Part shown: positions 7,068-13,137 of the stretch, one piece after another
Position numbering within the stretch: the stretch's first letter is position 1
How the letters are laid out: every line of letters starts with the position of its first letter
Assembly: GCA_002376325.1 (NCBI GenBank)
Contig: DFMR01000189.1
Span: 10,255 to 30,722 of the forward strand
Direction: 5' to 3'
From: Proteobacteria bacterium UBA3588
GTDB lineage: Bacteria; Pseudomonadota; Gammaproteobacteria; Thiohalomonadales; Thiohalomonadaceae
Length of the DNA stretch: 20,468 nt
Notes under the pieces: model-generated
Told to the model about the DNA's origin: nothing
Seen by the model: the letters and a program-made list of their open reading frames with translations, nothing else
Database searches by the model: none
Position numbers and translations under genes: made by a program

Positions 7068-7250
7068 TTATTTACAAAGAATAAGCTTGCCGTTACGGGT
7101 CAGGCGCAGATAGTAGCGTTCACCCTGGTGCTCGATGGCACGGACGCGGGCGCCGCCAAGCAGCGCACTGCTTTGCAAAGCGGCATCACCGCAGGCGTCC
7201 GCCGCGCGCTGCGGTACCTCGCCGTGAATGGGTCTGTAACGCGCCGTCAT
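7068..7250 (-). CDS. hemP: Hemin uptake protein HemP
   Basis: 60-residue protein whose C-terminal half matches the HemP family: a segment reading ALLGGARVRAIEHQGERYYL and then RLTRNGKLILCK. In other bacteria hemP is usually Fur-controlled and sits beside a heme TonB-dependent receptor; in Burkholderia and others HemP/HmuP acts as an activator of heme-receptor expression. Here it lies three bases after the P19 gene, in an iron-import operon, with no receptor in the window. A purine-rich GGCGGAT precedes ATG 7250. The N-terminal 25 residues are poorly conserved in the family, so the exact start is less certain. Confidence 0.82.
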   Translation of the reverse strand: MTARYRPIHGEVPQRAADACGDAALQSSALLGGARVRAIEHQGERYYLRLTRNGKLILCK

Positions 7251-7253
7251 CGA

Positions 7254-7799
7254 TCAATATCCGCCCTTGTGCCCCATGCCGCCGAGGTAGGTGAAATCCC
7301 AGCTCTTTTGGAACGGTGTCCACCATTCGGGCACACCGGTCTCCTTGTCGGTATGGCGGAAGAAGGCGGCATACGGTGGCGGCTCGATGCGGAAGCTGGC
7401 GCGGTACTTGCCCGGCCCGTCGAACTTGATATTGGCGCCGTAGTGCGGACCGTCGGAGGCGGTCATCGCCATCAGCGTGCCGAAGGTGGACCAGCCGCTG
7501 CCCAGCTTTTGGATCTGGTAACTGACGGTCAGATAGGGAATCCAAGACCCCGGCTCGAAACCCTGCGGATTGTTCTTGTCGGCGTGGATGTCGATTTCCA
7601 GATGGGCATCGGATTTCGCCGCATCCATCCCCGGCAGCATGGGCGCCATGTGCACCGGCTGCAGATAGATCGGATGCAGGATCATTCCGTCCAGCACGAC
7701 CGGCGCCCCCATCGACTGTTCCGCCGCCAGAGCCTGGCCGGCCATCAGCGCCGCGCAACAGGCAACAACCGGAAGCGCCAGGCGATTGTGCAATTTCAT
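7254..7799 (-). CDS. ftrA: P19-type periplasmic iron-binding protein (FtrA/FetP-like)
   Basis: 181-residue periplasmic protein of the P19/FetP/Tpd family. A signal peptide ending ALAA-E is followed by the family text HPIYLQPVHMAPMLPGM, HLEIDIHAD, GSWIPYLTVSYQI and ASDGPHYGANI, which supply the Met, Glu and His residues that bind copper and iron in characterised P19 proteins. It delivers ferrous iron to the FTR1-type permease. The start at 7799 is chosen over the longer frame because AAGGAG lies eight bases upstream and the signal peptide begins there. It follows ftrD by 49 bases and precedes hemP by three. Iron control is expected through the Fur-type promoter ahead of ftrB. Confidence 0.9.
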   Translation of the reverse strand: MKLHNRLALPVVACCAALMAGQALAAEQSMGAPVVLDGMILHPIYLQPVHMAPMLPGMDAAKSDAHLEIDIHADKNNPQGFEPGSWIPYLTVSYQIQKLGSGWSTFGTLMAMTASDGPHYGANIKFDGPGKYRASFRIEPPPYAAFFRHTDKETGVPEWWTPFQKSWDFTYLGGMGHKGGY

Positions 7800-7848
7800 T
7801 TGTTGACTCCTTTGTGAACGTTGGATTGAAAAAAGCCCGCGACGTACG

Positions 7849-9300
7849 TCAGGCCCCGAAGATCGCCGGCCACCACTCCAGGCCGACAAATGCGACCCCG
7901 GCCAACAGCGGCAGCAGCGCCAAAACCCGCCGGCCGCCGGCCAGCCCCTGCGCGCCCACCAGCCGGTAGCCCAATACCAGGCTCCAGCTCATGCCCAGAC
8001 CGAACAGGGCGATCTTGAGCGCCGAGACGGCCCACAGGGGCAGTCCCACCAGATGGATGGCACCGAACAACTCGCTGCCCAGACCGACCACCAGCGAGAC
8101 CATCGCCACCGGCATGTAGGCGTAGGCCTGCTCGACGAAGCGGCGGCGCAGATCCAGATCGGCGCCGAGCCGTCCGGCAATCCAACTGGAGAGCCCCGTC
8201 AGCAGCGTCAGCACGACCGTCAGCAGTACGGCGAAGGCCAGCATGAAACCGCTGATGGTGAAGAAATCGAGCCAGGTATAGATTTCGCGTCCCTGCGGGT
8301 GCACCGACATCAGCCACCAGGGGCCGGAGTTCCCCAGCCAATCCCAGCCGCGGTCGATCGCCCATAGGCCGACGGTTTGGCGCAGCGCGCCGTATTGCGG
8401 CAGGATCAACCACAGGAAACCGCCCATCGCCAGGCCCGTGGCCAGAAAGAGAAACCAAATCTCCGCGGCGTTGGGGTTGTGCCGGCGGATGTGGGCGACC
8501 TCGGTGCCGGGTTTGCGCAGCGCCAGGGCCAGGCCGCCGCTCGCCGTGGGGCCGACGCAGCGAAAGCATTCGATGCAGTGGCGCGACTCCTCCTTGCGCT
8601 TGAGGTCGATCATGGTGGGGCAGACGCCTTTTTGGGCGTACGCGTCGCCACCCGGCTGCGGCCGTTTCGGCACGAACTGCACCGCGCCGATACGGGAGAA
8701 CACCCCGAGCATCAGACCGATCGGGCACATATGGCGGCACCACGGGCGCTTGTTCAGGCCCTTCCCATAGGCGAACCCAAGGACCACCGCGCAGGCGAAG
8801 GCCAGGCCGAAGACCACCGCAATGCCCTGCGGGAAACCGCGCGCGTCGACCGTCTGCGCCAGGACGGTGATGACGATGAAACTGACCACCGGCGTCCCCT
8901 CCCAGCGTACCCAGCGCGGCACCGGGCGCTTGAATCCGATCCGGTTGGCCCATTCGGAACTCGCGCCCAGCGGGCAGAGGATTCCGCACCAGCTGCGTCC
9001 GGTGAAGATCACCGACACGAACACCAGAGGAAACCAGAGCCCCCAGATCACGAAGTTGGCGAAGGTGGTGAAGTTGTTGTAGAAGGTCGCCCCGTCGGGC
9101 GGCAGCGGCAGCCACAGCGGCACGATCATCAACGCCATGAAGCCGAAGAACATGGCCACGTGGAGCCAGGCCAGCTTGCTGCGGTGGCGCACCATGAACG
9201 CCTCCGTCCGGGCCACCCACGGGCTGCGCTGTTGCCAGCCGCGTCCCCCTTCGACGCGCACGGGGATGGTGAGCGGAATTTGTGTCGTGGCGCCGTTCAC
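7849..9300 (-). CDS. ftrD: Polyferredoxin-like membrane protein FtrD
   Basis: 483-residue integral membrane 4Fe-4S protein of the NapH/NosR/RdxA-like group. Cys motifs: WCGILCPLG near 104-112, CRHMCPIG near 188-195, then a C-terminal-style cluster CPTMIDLKRK and HCIECFRC near 230-250. Several membrane helices precede and follow these. In FtrABCD systems this subunit is proposed to shuttle electrons linked to Fe(II) oxidation or Fe(III) reduction during import. Start GTG 9300 is preferred because it overlaps the ftrC TGA as GTGA and has AGGAGG eight bases upstream; an upstream ATG at 9354 would overlap ftrC by 58 bases. Confidence 0.88.
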   Translation of the reverse strand: MNGATTQIPLTIPVRVEGGRGWQQRSPWVARTEAFMVRHRSKLAWLHVAMFFGFMALMIVPLWLPLPPDGATFYNNFTTFANFVIWGLWFPLVFVSVIFTGRSWCGILCPLGASSEWANRIGFKRPVPRWVRWEGTPVVSFIVITVLAQTVDARGFPQGIAVVFGLAFACAVVLGFAYGKGLNKRPWCRHMCPIGLMLGVFSRIGAVQFVPKRPQPGGDAYAQKGVCPTMIDLKRKEESRHCIECFRCVGPTASGGLALALRKPGTEVAHIRRHNPNAAEIWFLFLATGLAMGGFLWLILPQYGALRQTVGLWAIDRGWDWLGNSGPWWLMSVHPQGREIYTWLDFFTISGFMLAFAVLLTVVLTLLTGLSSWIAGRLGADLDLRRRFVEQAYAYMPVAMVSLVVGLGSELFGAIHLVGLPLWAVSALKIALFGLGMSWSLVLGYRLVGAQGLAGGRRVLALLPLLAGVAFVGLEWWPAIFGA

Positions 9301-10133
9301 CCGTTGGCCTCCTCTGCGGCCACGCGCGCCGGTCGCGGTCGATTGATCGCCCACATCAGGCCGCCGATGATCGCCAGGGCGGCGACATAGAAGATCAGCT
9401 GCATCGCCGACGGGCGCTGGCTGTAGCCCACCAGGATGTGCAGCAATCGGCCGAGCAGCGACTGCTCATTCAACAGCCACGAGGTGTTCCATATCCCCTC
9501 GCGAATGGCCGGCAGGACACCCGCCTGAGTCAGCAGGCCGGCCGCGTCCGCCGCCAGGCCCGCCGCCAGCAGCAGGATCATCCAGCCGGTGACGGCAAAC
9601 AGATGACGGGTCGGGATCCGCAACAGACCCTTGTAGAGCAGGACACCGGAGGCGACCCCCAGCACCAGCCCGCCCACGGCACCGGTCAGCATGGAGATGG
9701 CGTGCGCGCCGCTGGCATAGATGCCGTAGCCGAACAACACCACCTCGGAGCCCTCGCGCAGCACCGCCATCGTCACCACCACCATCAGCACCGACAATGG
9801 CTTGTCGCCCACGGCAACGTCGTGGCCGATGGCCTTCATCTGTTGCGCCAGCGCCTTGCCGTGGTGGCTCATCCACACGTTGTGCCAGCCCAGCATCGCC
9901 ACCGCCAGCAGCAGGACGGCGGCATTGAGCAACTCCTGGCCACGTCCCTGCACCGCCTGGGCGATCACCCCCGCGAAGGCGGCGACCAGGCACGCGCCGA
10001 CAATGCCCAGAGCGATGCCATAGCCCACCCAGCGCCCACGGCCCGCCACACCCTTGGCCGCCGCCATGACGATCGAGACGATCAATGCCGCCTCCAGCAC
10101 TTCGCGAAACATGATGATTCCAGTGGCCAGCAT
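9297..10133 (-). CDS. ftrC: FTR1-family iron permease FtrC
   Basis: 278-residue high-affinity iron permease of the FTR1/EfeU family with about seven membrane segments. Two REXXE motifs, the iron-coordinating signature of the family, are visible: REVLE at residues 10-14 and REGSE at 126-130. The start ATG 10133 has TAGGAG upstream, and this ribosome binding site contains the TAG stop of ftrB, so the genes are coupled. It overlaps the ftrD start by four bases. FTR1 permeases carry iron coupled to ferroxidation, which fits the adjacent cupredoxin-like FtrB and ferredoxin-like FtrD. Confidence 0.92.
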   Translation of the reverse strand: MLATGIIMFREVLEAALIVSIVMAAAKGVAGRGRWVGYGIALGIVGACLVAAFAGVIAQAVQGRGQELLNAAVLLLAVAMLGWHNVWMSHHGKALAQQMKAIGHDVAVGDKPLSVLMVVVTMAVLREGSEVVLFGYGIYASGAHAISMLTGAVGGLVLGVASGVLLYKGLLRIPTRHLFAVTGWMILLLAAGLAADAAGLLTQAGVLPAIREGIWNTSWLLNEQSLLGRLLHILVGYSQRPSAMQLIFYVAALAIIGGLMWAINRPRPARVAAEEANG

Positions 10134-10142
10134 GGAAAACTC

Positions 10143-10490
10143 CTACTGTTTGGGCGGCACGACGACGATGGTGCCGGTGCTCGACGGATGAAAATCGTTG
10201 AAAAACTGATAGCTGCCCGGACGGAGCGGACCCACGTAGAGCGGCAGGGTCGTGCCGCCGGGGATCACCTTCTCGCGGTTGAGATCGGCGCTCTCGAACT
10301 CGGCCGGAAAAGTGTCTGCGTTTTTCACCATGATCTCGATCTGCTCTCCGGCGGGAAGGGTCAGGGTCTGCGGTTCAAAGGACTGATTCTTGATGACCAG
10401 CCGCACCACGGGAGCAGGGGCGGCCCACGCCTGCGCGACCAGCAACAACGAAAACAACATGGCAATAATTCCCAACCGTATGTGCGACAT
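10143..10490 (-). CDS. ftrB: Cupredoxin-like periplasmic protein FtrB
   Basis: 115-residue secreted protein: signal peptide MSHIRLGIIAMLFSLLLVAQ ending AWAA-P, then a single cupredoxin-fold domain resembling the EfeO N-terminal domain (PAEFESADLNREKVIPGG, PLRPGSYQFFNDFH). There is no Cys, so a classical type 1 copper site is absent; the remaining candidate ligands are His in FNDFHP, Glu in PAEFES and Met. In FtrABCD systems this protein is proposed to oxidise Fe(II) before transport. AGGAAGAG precedes ATG 10490. It is the first gene of the operon, about 145 bases downstream of the Fur-type promoter. Confidence 0.82.
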   Translation of the reverse strand: MSHIRLGIIAMLFSLLLVAQAWAAPAPVVRLVIKNQSFEPQTLTLPAGEQIEIMVKNADTFPAEFESADLNREKVIPGGTTLPLYVGPLRPGSYQFFNDFHPSSTGTIVVVPPKQ

Positions 10491-10623
10491 CTCTCTTCCT
10501 CGGTTCTGCCTTCCGTTTCAGCCTGTCAGTGACGCGAAAAGGACTGTTTCACCTTGCCGGCGGCATGCTCCGGACCTGTGCAGCCGGCACGGTGGGCTCT
10601 CTCGTATCGCCGACATCCAATGC

Positions 10624-10669
10624 AAATGAGAACGATTCGCATTTAATATCATTTAGAAAGTGCCGTCAA
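10624..10669 (-). promoter_or_regulatory. Fur-controlled promoter of the ftr operon
   Basis: On the minus strand, TTGACG (10669-10664) and TTAAAT (10646-10641) form a sigma70-like promoter with a 17-base spacer. A 21-base near-palindrome at 10624-10644, AAATGAGAAC-G-ATTCGCATTT, has 8 of 10 symmetric pairs and matches the 7-1-7 Fur consensus TGATAAT-N-ATTATCA at 10 of 14 positions. It covers the -10 and the predicted start near 10634, an ideal site for iron-dependent repression. Confidence 0.8.
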
Positions 10670-10706
10670 GGGGGAATGGCAAGAAAAGCCGGGGGTCGCG
10701 CCGGTT

Positions 10707-10735
10707 CTGACGCGGCGCGTCGGCTGCGGTAGAAT
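10707..10735 (+). promoter_or_regulatory. Candidate sigma70 promoter of the aldolase-thiD-thiE block
   Basis: CTGACG (10707-10712) and TAGAAT (10730-10735) are separated by 17 bases and match consensus at 4 of 6 and 5 of 6 positions. The predicted transcript start is near 10742, giving a leader of about 29 bases before the aldolase ATG. That leader is too short for a TPP riboswitch and none is seen. Confidence 0.5.
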
Positions 10736-10770
10736 CGCGGCAATCAGGCGGCTGTTACCCGGATTGCACC

Positions 10771-11352
10771 ATGGTATTACGCGAAGATTTGATCAGACAC
10801 TACCGCTGGCTGCGACAATACGGCCTCAACGACTCCCACAGCGGCAACGCCTCGGTGCGCGACGGCGAGCGGGTCTGGATCACCCCGACCGGCGCCTGTG
10901 CCGACCTGCTGGAACCGCAGCAGTTGGTGCAATGCAGCGTGGACGGCAGCCGCGGCCAGGGGGCCTCGCTCGACGCGCCGCTGCACATCGAGGTCTACCG
11001 GCGCAACCCCAAGGCGACCGCCGTGGTCCACAGCCACGGCGCGCACACGGTCGCCATGACCATGAACGGCAACGATTTTCTCCCCATCGACTTCGAGGGC
11101 CAGCTCTACTTTCCGCGTGTGCCGGTACTCACTATCGCCTACGAGCGCTATATAACGGAGTCACCGGCCAAGGTCGCCGCGCTGCTGGCCGAATACCCCC
11201 TCGTGGTGGTGCGCGGTCATGGCGTCTACGCCTGCGCCGAAAGCCTGAACCTGGCCTACAAATGGAGCTGCTCGCTGGAGCTCTCCGCCAAGACCGCCTG
11301 GCTCGCACAGCTCGCCAGGACGAGTGACGAGGGACGGGGTACGAGGGGATGA
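10771..11352 (+). CDS. Class II aldolase/adducin family protein
   Basis: 193 residues with the class II aldolase/adducin fold related to FucA and AraD. The zinc ligands are present: VVHSHGAH (His 87 and 89) and RGHGVYA (His 150). GLNDSHSGNASVR near residues 18-30 is the phosphate-binding region. At the position of the FucA catalytic Glu73 (SSE...H) this protein has Asp (SLDAPLH, Asp 68). Likely activity is a retro-aldol or dehydratase reaction on a phosphorylated sugar; the substrate is unknown. The last roughly ten residues (SDEGRGTRG) are encoded by a repeat element, so the native C-terminus may have been altered. It precedes thiD by 103 bases. The ribosome binding site is weak. Confidence 0.8.
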   Translation: MVLREDLIRHYRWLRQYGLNDSHSGNASVRDGERVWITPTGACADLLEPQQLVQCSVDGSRGQGASLDAPLHIEVYRRNPKATAVVHSHGAHTVAMTMNGNDFLPIDFEGQLYFPRVPVLTIAYERYITESPAKVAALLAEYPLVVVRGHGVYACAESLNLAYKWSCSLELSAKTAWLAQLARTSDEGRGTRG

Positions 11353-11441
11353 ACTCGCTACACTCGTGCTTTTTGAAAATCGCCGGTGCGCGCAGCGCAC
11401 GCGTTCCCTCGCATCTCGCATCTCGCCCCTCGTCCCTGATC
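11319..11441. repeat. Inverted-repeat element between aldolase gene and thiD
   Basis: A G-rich left arm (GACGAGTGACGAGGGACGGG onward, 11319 to about 11352) faces a C-rich right arm (CTCGCCCCTCGTCCCTGATC, 11422-11441). The right arm reversed reads AGGGACGAGGGGCGAG, close to AGGGACGGGGTACGAG on the left. Between the arms is a perfect hairpin, GTGCGC-GCA-GCGCAC (11386-11400). Both arms are built from short CGAGG/CTCG units with tandem near-repeats such as CTCGCATCTCGCATCTCGCC. The left arm enters the aldolase coding end. Confidence 0.6.
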
Positions 11442-11455
11442 TTTTGGTGTTTGAC

Positions 11456-12256
11456 ATGACCCAGAACGACATCCCGGTAGTGATGACCTTCGCCGGCAAC
11501 GACCCGACCGGCGGCGCCGGTATCCAGGCGGACATCGAGGCCATCGCCAGCATGGGCTGCCAGGCCGCGCCGGTGATTACGGCCCTTACCGTACAGGACA
11601 CGCGCAACGTCGTCCGCTTCGAGCCGGTGGCGGCCACCCTCGTGGTGGAACAGGCGCGCGCCGTGCTGGAGGACATGCCGGTGGCCTGTTTCAAACTGGG
11701 CATGCTGGGCAGCGTCGAAAACGTCGAGGCGATCCATACCATCCTCGGCGACTACCCGGAGATCCCGGTGGTGCTCGACCCGATCCTGCGCGCCGGCGGC
11801 GGCAGCGAACTGGCCGACGAGGAGTTGCTCGACGCCATCACCGAACTGCTGCTGCCGCTCGCCACCGTGCTCACCCCCAACAGCGAGGAGGCGCGCCGCC
11901 TCGCCCCCGAGGCGGATTCCCTCGATGCCTGCGGCCAGGAACTGCTAGCTAAAGGCTGCGAACTGGTGCTGATCACCGGCACCCACGAAAATACCGGTGC
12001 CGTGGACAACATCCTGTACGGCAACATGCGCAAGCTGGAAACCTTCACCTGGGAGCGACTGCCGCACAGCTACCACGGCTCCGGCTGCACCCTCGCCGCG
12101 GCCATCGCCGGCCTGCTGGGCCAGGGACTGGAACCGTTCACCGCCATCTACGAGGCGCAGGAATATACTTGGGAAACCCTGAAGCACGGCTACCGCATCG
12201 GCATGGGCCAGCATCTGCCCAACCGCCTGTTCTGGGCGCGCGCCGAGGAAGAATAG
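11456..12256 (+). CDS. thiD: Hydroxymethylpyrimidine (phosphate) kinase ThiD
   Basis: 266-residue ribokinase-fold enzyme that phosphorylates HMP and HMP-P to HMP-PP for thiamine synthesis. Visible signatures: the N-terminal FAGNDPTGGAGIQADIEA substrate region, the KLGMLGS and VLDPILRAGGG stretches, LTPNSEEA, and the anion-hole motif HGSGCTLAAAIA near the C-terminus, with Gly-Ser-Gly-Cys in place of the commoner Gly-Thr-Gly-Cys. The start ATG 11456 lies just after a repeat element; the longer in-frame ATG at 11324 lies within the repeat and the aldolase gene and is not used. No clear ribosome binding site is seen. thiE follows after a REPIN-like repeat, then hemL, the same order as in Pseudomonas. 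Confidence 0.92.
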   Translation: MTQNDIPVVMTFAGNDPTGGAGIQADIEAIASMGCQAAPVITALTVQDTRNVVRFEPVAATLVVEQARAVLEDMPVACFKLGMLGSVENVEAIHTILGDYPEIPVVLDPILRAGGGSELADEELLDAITELLLPLATVLTPNSEEARRLAPEADSLDACGQELLAKGCELVLITGTHENTGAVDNILYGNMRKLETFTWERLPHSYHGSGCTLAAAIAGLLGQGLEPFTAIYEAQEYTWETLKHGYRIGMGQHLPNRLFWARAEEE

Positions 12257-12277
12257 TGGATGCGTGGGAACCCGACT

Positions 12278-12346
12278 TGTGGGAGCCCGATTTATCGGGC
12301 GAAAATGATTCGTCAGACTATTCGCCCGATAAATCGGGCTCCCACA
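12278..12346. repeat. REPIN-like inverted repeat between thiD and thiE
   Basis: Two perfect 26-base arms, 12278-12303 and 12321-12346, are inverted about a 17-base spacer. Each arm starts TGTGGGAG and contains its own 7-2-7 hairpin, GCCCGAT-TT-ATCGGGC (12286-12300, with its mirror on the right side). Two inverted REP units with a GTGGGAG-type head are the structure described for REPINs mobilised by RAYT transposases. No RAYT gene is in the window. A degenerate GTGGGAACCCGACT lies directly upstream (12264-12277). Confidence 0.8.
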
Positions 12347-12365
12347 TCGAAATTGGTTAGAGGCC

Positions 12366-12989
12366 ATGAAGCAACTGTCACGCGGACTATACGCCCTCAC
12401 GGATAACACCCTAATCGGCGGCGACAGACTCATCCCGGCGGTGACCTCCGCCATCGACGGCGGCGCGGTGATGGTCCAATACCGCGACAAGAGCGGCGAC
12501 ACGGCCAGACGCCTCGGCGAAGCACAGGCGCTGGCAGAACTGTGCCGCAGAAGGGGCACCCCGCTGATCATCAACGACGACGTGGCGCTGGCGCAGGCCG
12601 CCGGCGCCGACGGCGTCCATCTCGGCAAACACGACGCCGACATCGCCGCCGCCCGCGCCGCCCTCGGCCCCGAGGCGATCATCGGCGTCTCCTGTTACAA
12701 CGAATTGGAGCGCGCCCTGGCCGCCCAGGCAGCGGGCGCCGATTACGTCGCCTTCGGCAGCTTCTTCAGCTCCGGCATCAAGCCCGACGCCGTGCGCGCC
12801 ACGACGCAACTGCTGGTCGAGGCCAAACGACAACTGCATATCCCCGTGGTTGCCATCGGCGGCATCACCGCGGACAATGGCGCGCAACTGGTCGGCGCCG
12901 GCGCCGACCTGCTCGCGGTCATCAGCGACGTCTTCGGCCAGAGCGACATCCGCGCCGCCGCGGCGCGCATCGCCGGATTATTTTTGTAA
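12366..12989 (+). CDS. thiE: Thiamine phosphate synthase ThiE
   Basis: 207-residue TIM-barrel enzyme that joins HMP-PP and THZ-P to make thiamine phosphate. Family motifs: GLYALTD at the start, VMVQYRDKS (about 36-44), LIINDDVALA (about 67-76), DGVHLGKHD (about 83-91), IGVSCYN, DYVAFGSFFSSGIKPDA (about 130-146) and VVAIGGITADN (about 163-173). The length is normal. AGAGG lies only two bases from ATG 12366, so initiation may be weak or the start may lie slightly downstream, but the motif spacing supports this start. The stop codon is the first base of a second repeat element. Confidence 0.93.
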   Translation: MKQLSRGLYALTDNTLIGGDRLIPAVTSAIDGGAVMVQYRDKSGDTARRLGEAQALAELCRRRGTPLIINDDVALAQAAGADGVHLGKHDADIAAARAALGPEAIIGVSCYNELERALAAQAAGADYVAFGSFFSSGIKPDAVRATTQLLVEAKRQLHIPVVAIGGITADNGAQLVGAGADLLAVISDVFGQSDIRAAAARIAGLFL

Positions 12990-13107
12990 CCACGGGGGCA
13001 CGAGGTATCTATGCATCTTCAAACAGCGGTAACTGGATACCGCAGCTGTCCGGAAGCGCTGTTCCGCCCTGCATTTTAATTCCCTGTGCCCTCGTGTTCC
13101 CCGTGGT
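12989..13107. repeat. CCACGGGG-type inverted repeat between thiE and hemL
   Basis: The left arm ACCACGGGGGCACGAGG (12989-13005) faces CCTCGTGTTCCCCGTGGT (13090-13107); reversed, the right arm reads ACCACGGGGAACACGAGG, so the arms match apart from a small GG/GAA difference. The arms enclose about 84 bases. The element begins on the last base of the thiE stop codon and shares its outer ACCACGGGG/CCCCGTGGT with the repeat after hemL. Confidence 0.65.
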
Positions 13108-13137
13108 AAACCGCTTTCAGTTTATTAAGGATCGTCC

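Noticed and set aside
7796..9220. Second minus-strand open frame of 474 codons overlapping ftrD
   Set aside because: Different frame from ftrD, Gly/Arg/Ala-rich with no motif; ftrD in the other frame contains the Cys clusters and couples to ftrC.
8377..9390. Plus-strand open frame of 337 codons opposite ftrD
   Set aside because: Composition (Arg, Gln, His, Pro) is that of an antisense shadow; ftrD on the other strand has full iron-sulfur motifs.
9282..10532. Plus-strand open frame of 416 codons opposite ftrC and ftrB
   Set aside because: Low-complexity His/Gln/Arg-rich shadow; it also spans two well-supported genes on the other strand.
10671..10770. Possible TPP riboswitch ahead of the thiamine genes
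   Set aside because: No CTGAGA or ACCTGATC-like conserved bases are present, and the predicted leader is only about 29 bases.
11324..11455. N-terminal extension of ThiD from the ATG at 11324
   Set aside because: The added 44 residues are encoded by the repeat element and the aldolase end; ThiD homologues begin near the FAGNDPTGGAG motif, which suits ATG 11456.
12258..12360. Possible CRISPR-like or attachment-site structure at the thiD-thiE junction
   Set aside because: There is one inverted pair rather than direct repeats with spacers, and no integrase or cas gene is present.
12989..13107. Repeat before hemL considered as an intrinsic terminator
   Set aside because: The arms are separated by about 84 bases and no T-tract follows the right arm; it fits a repeat element better.
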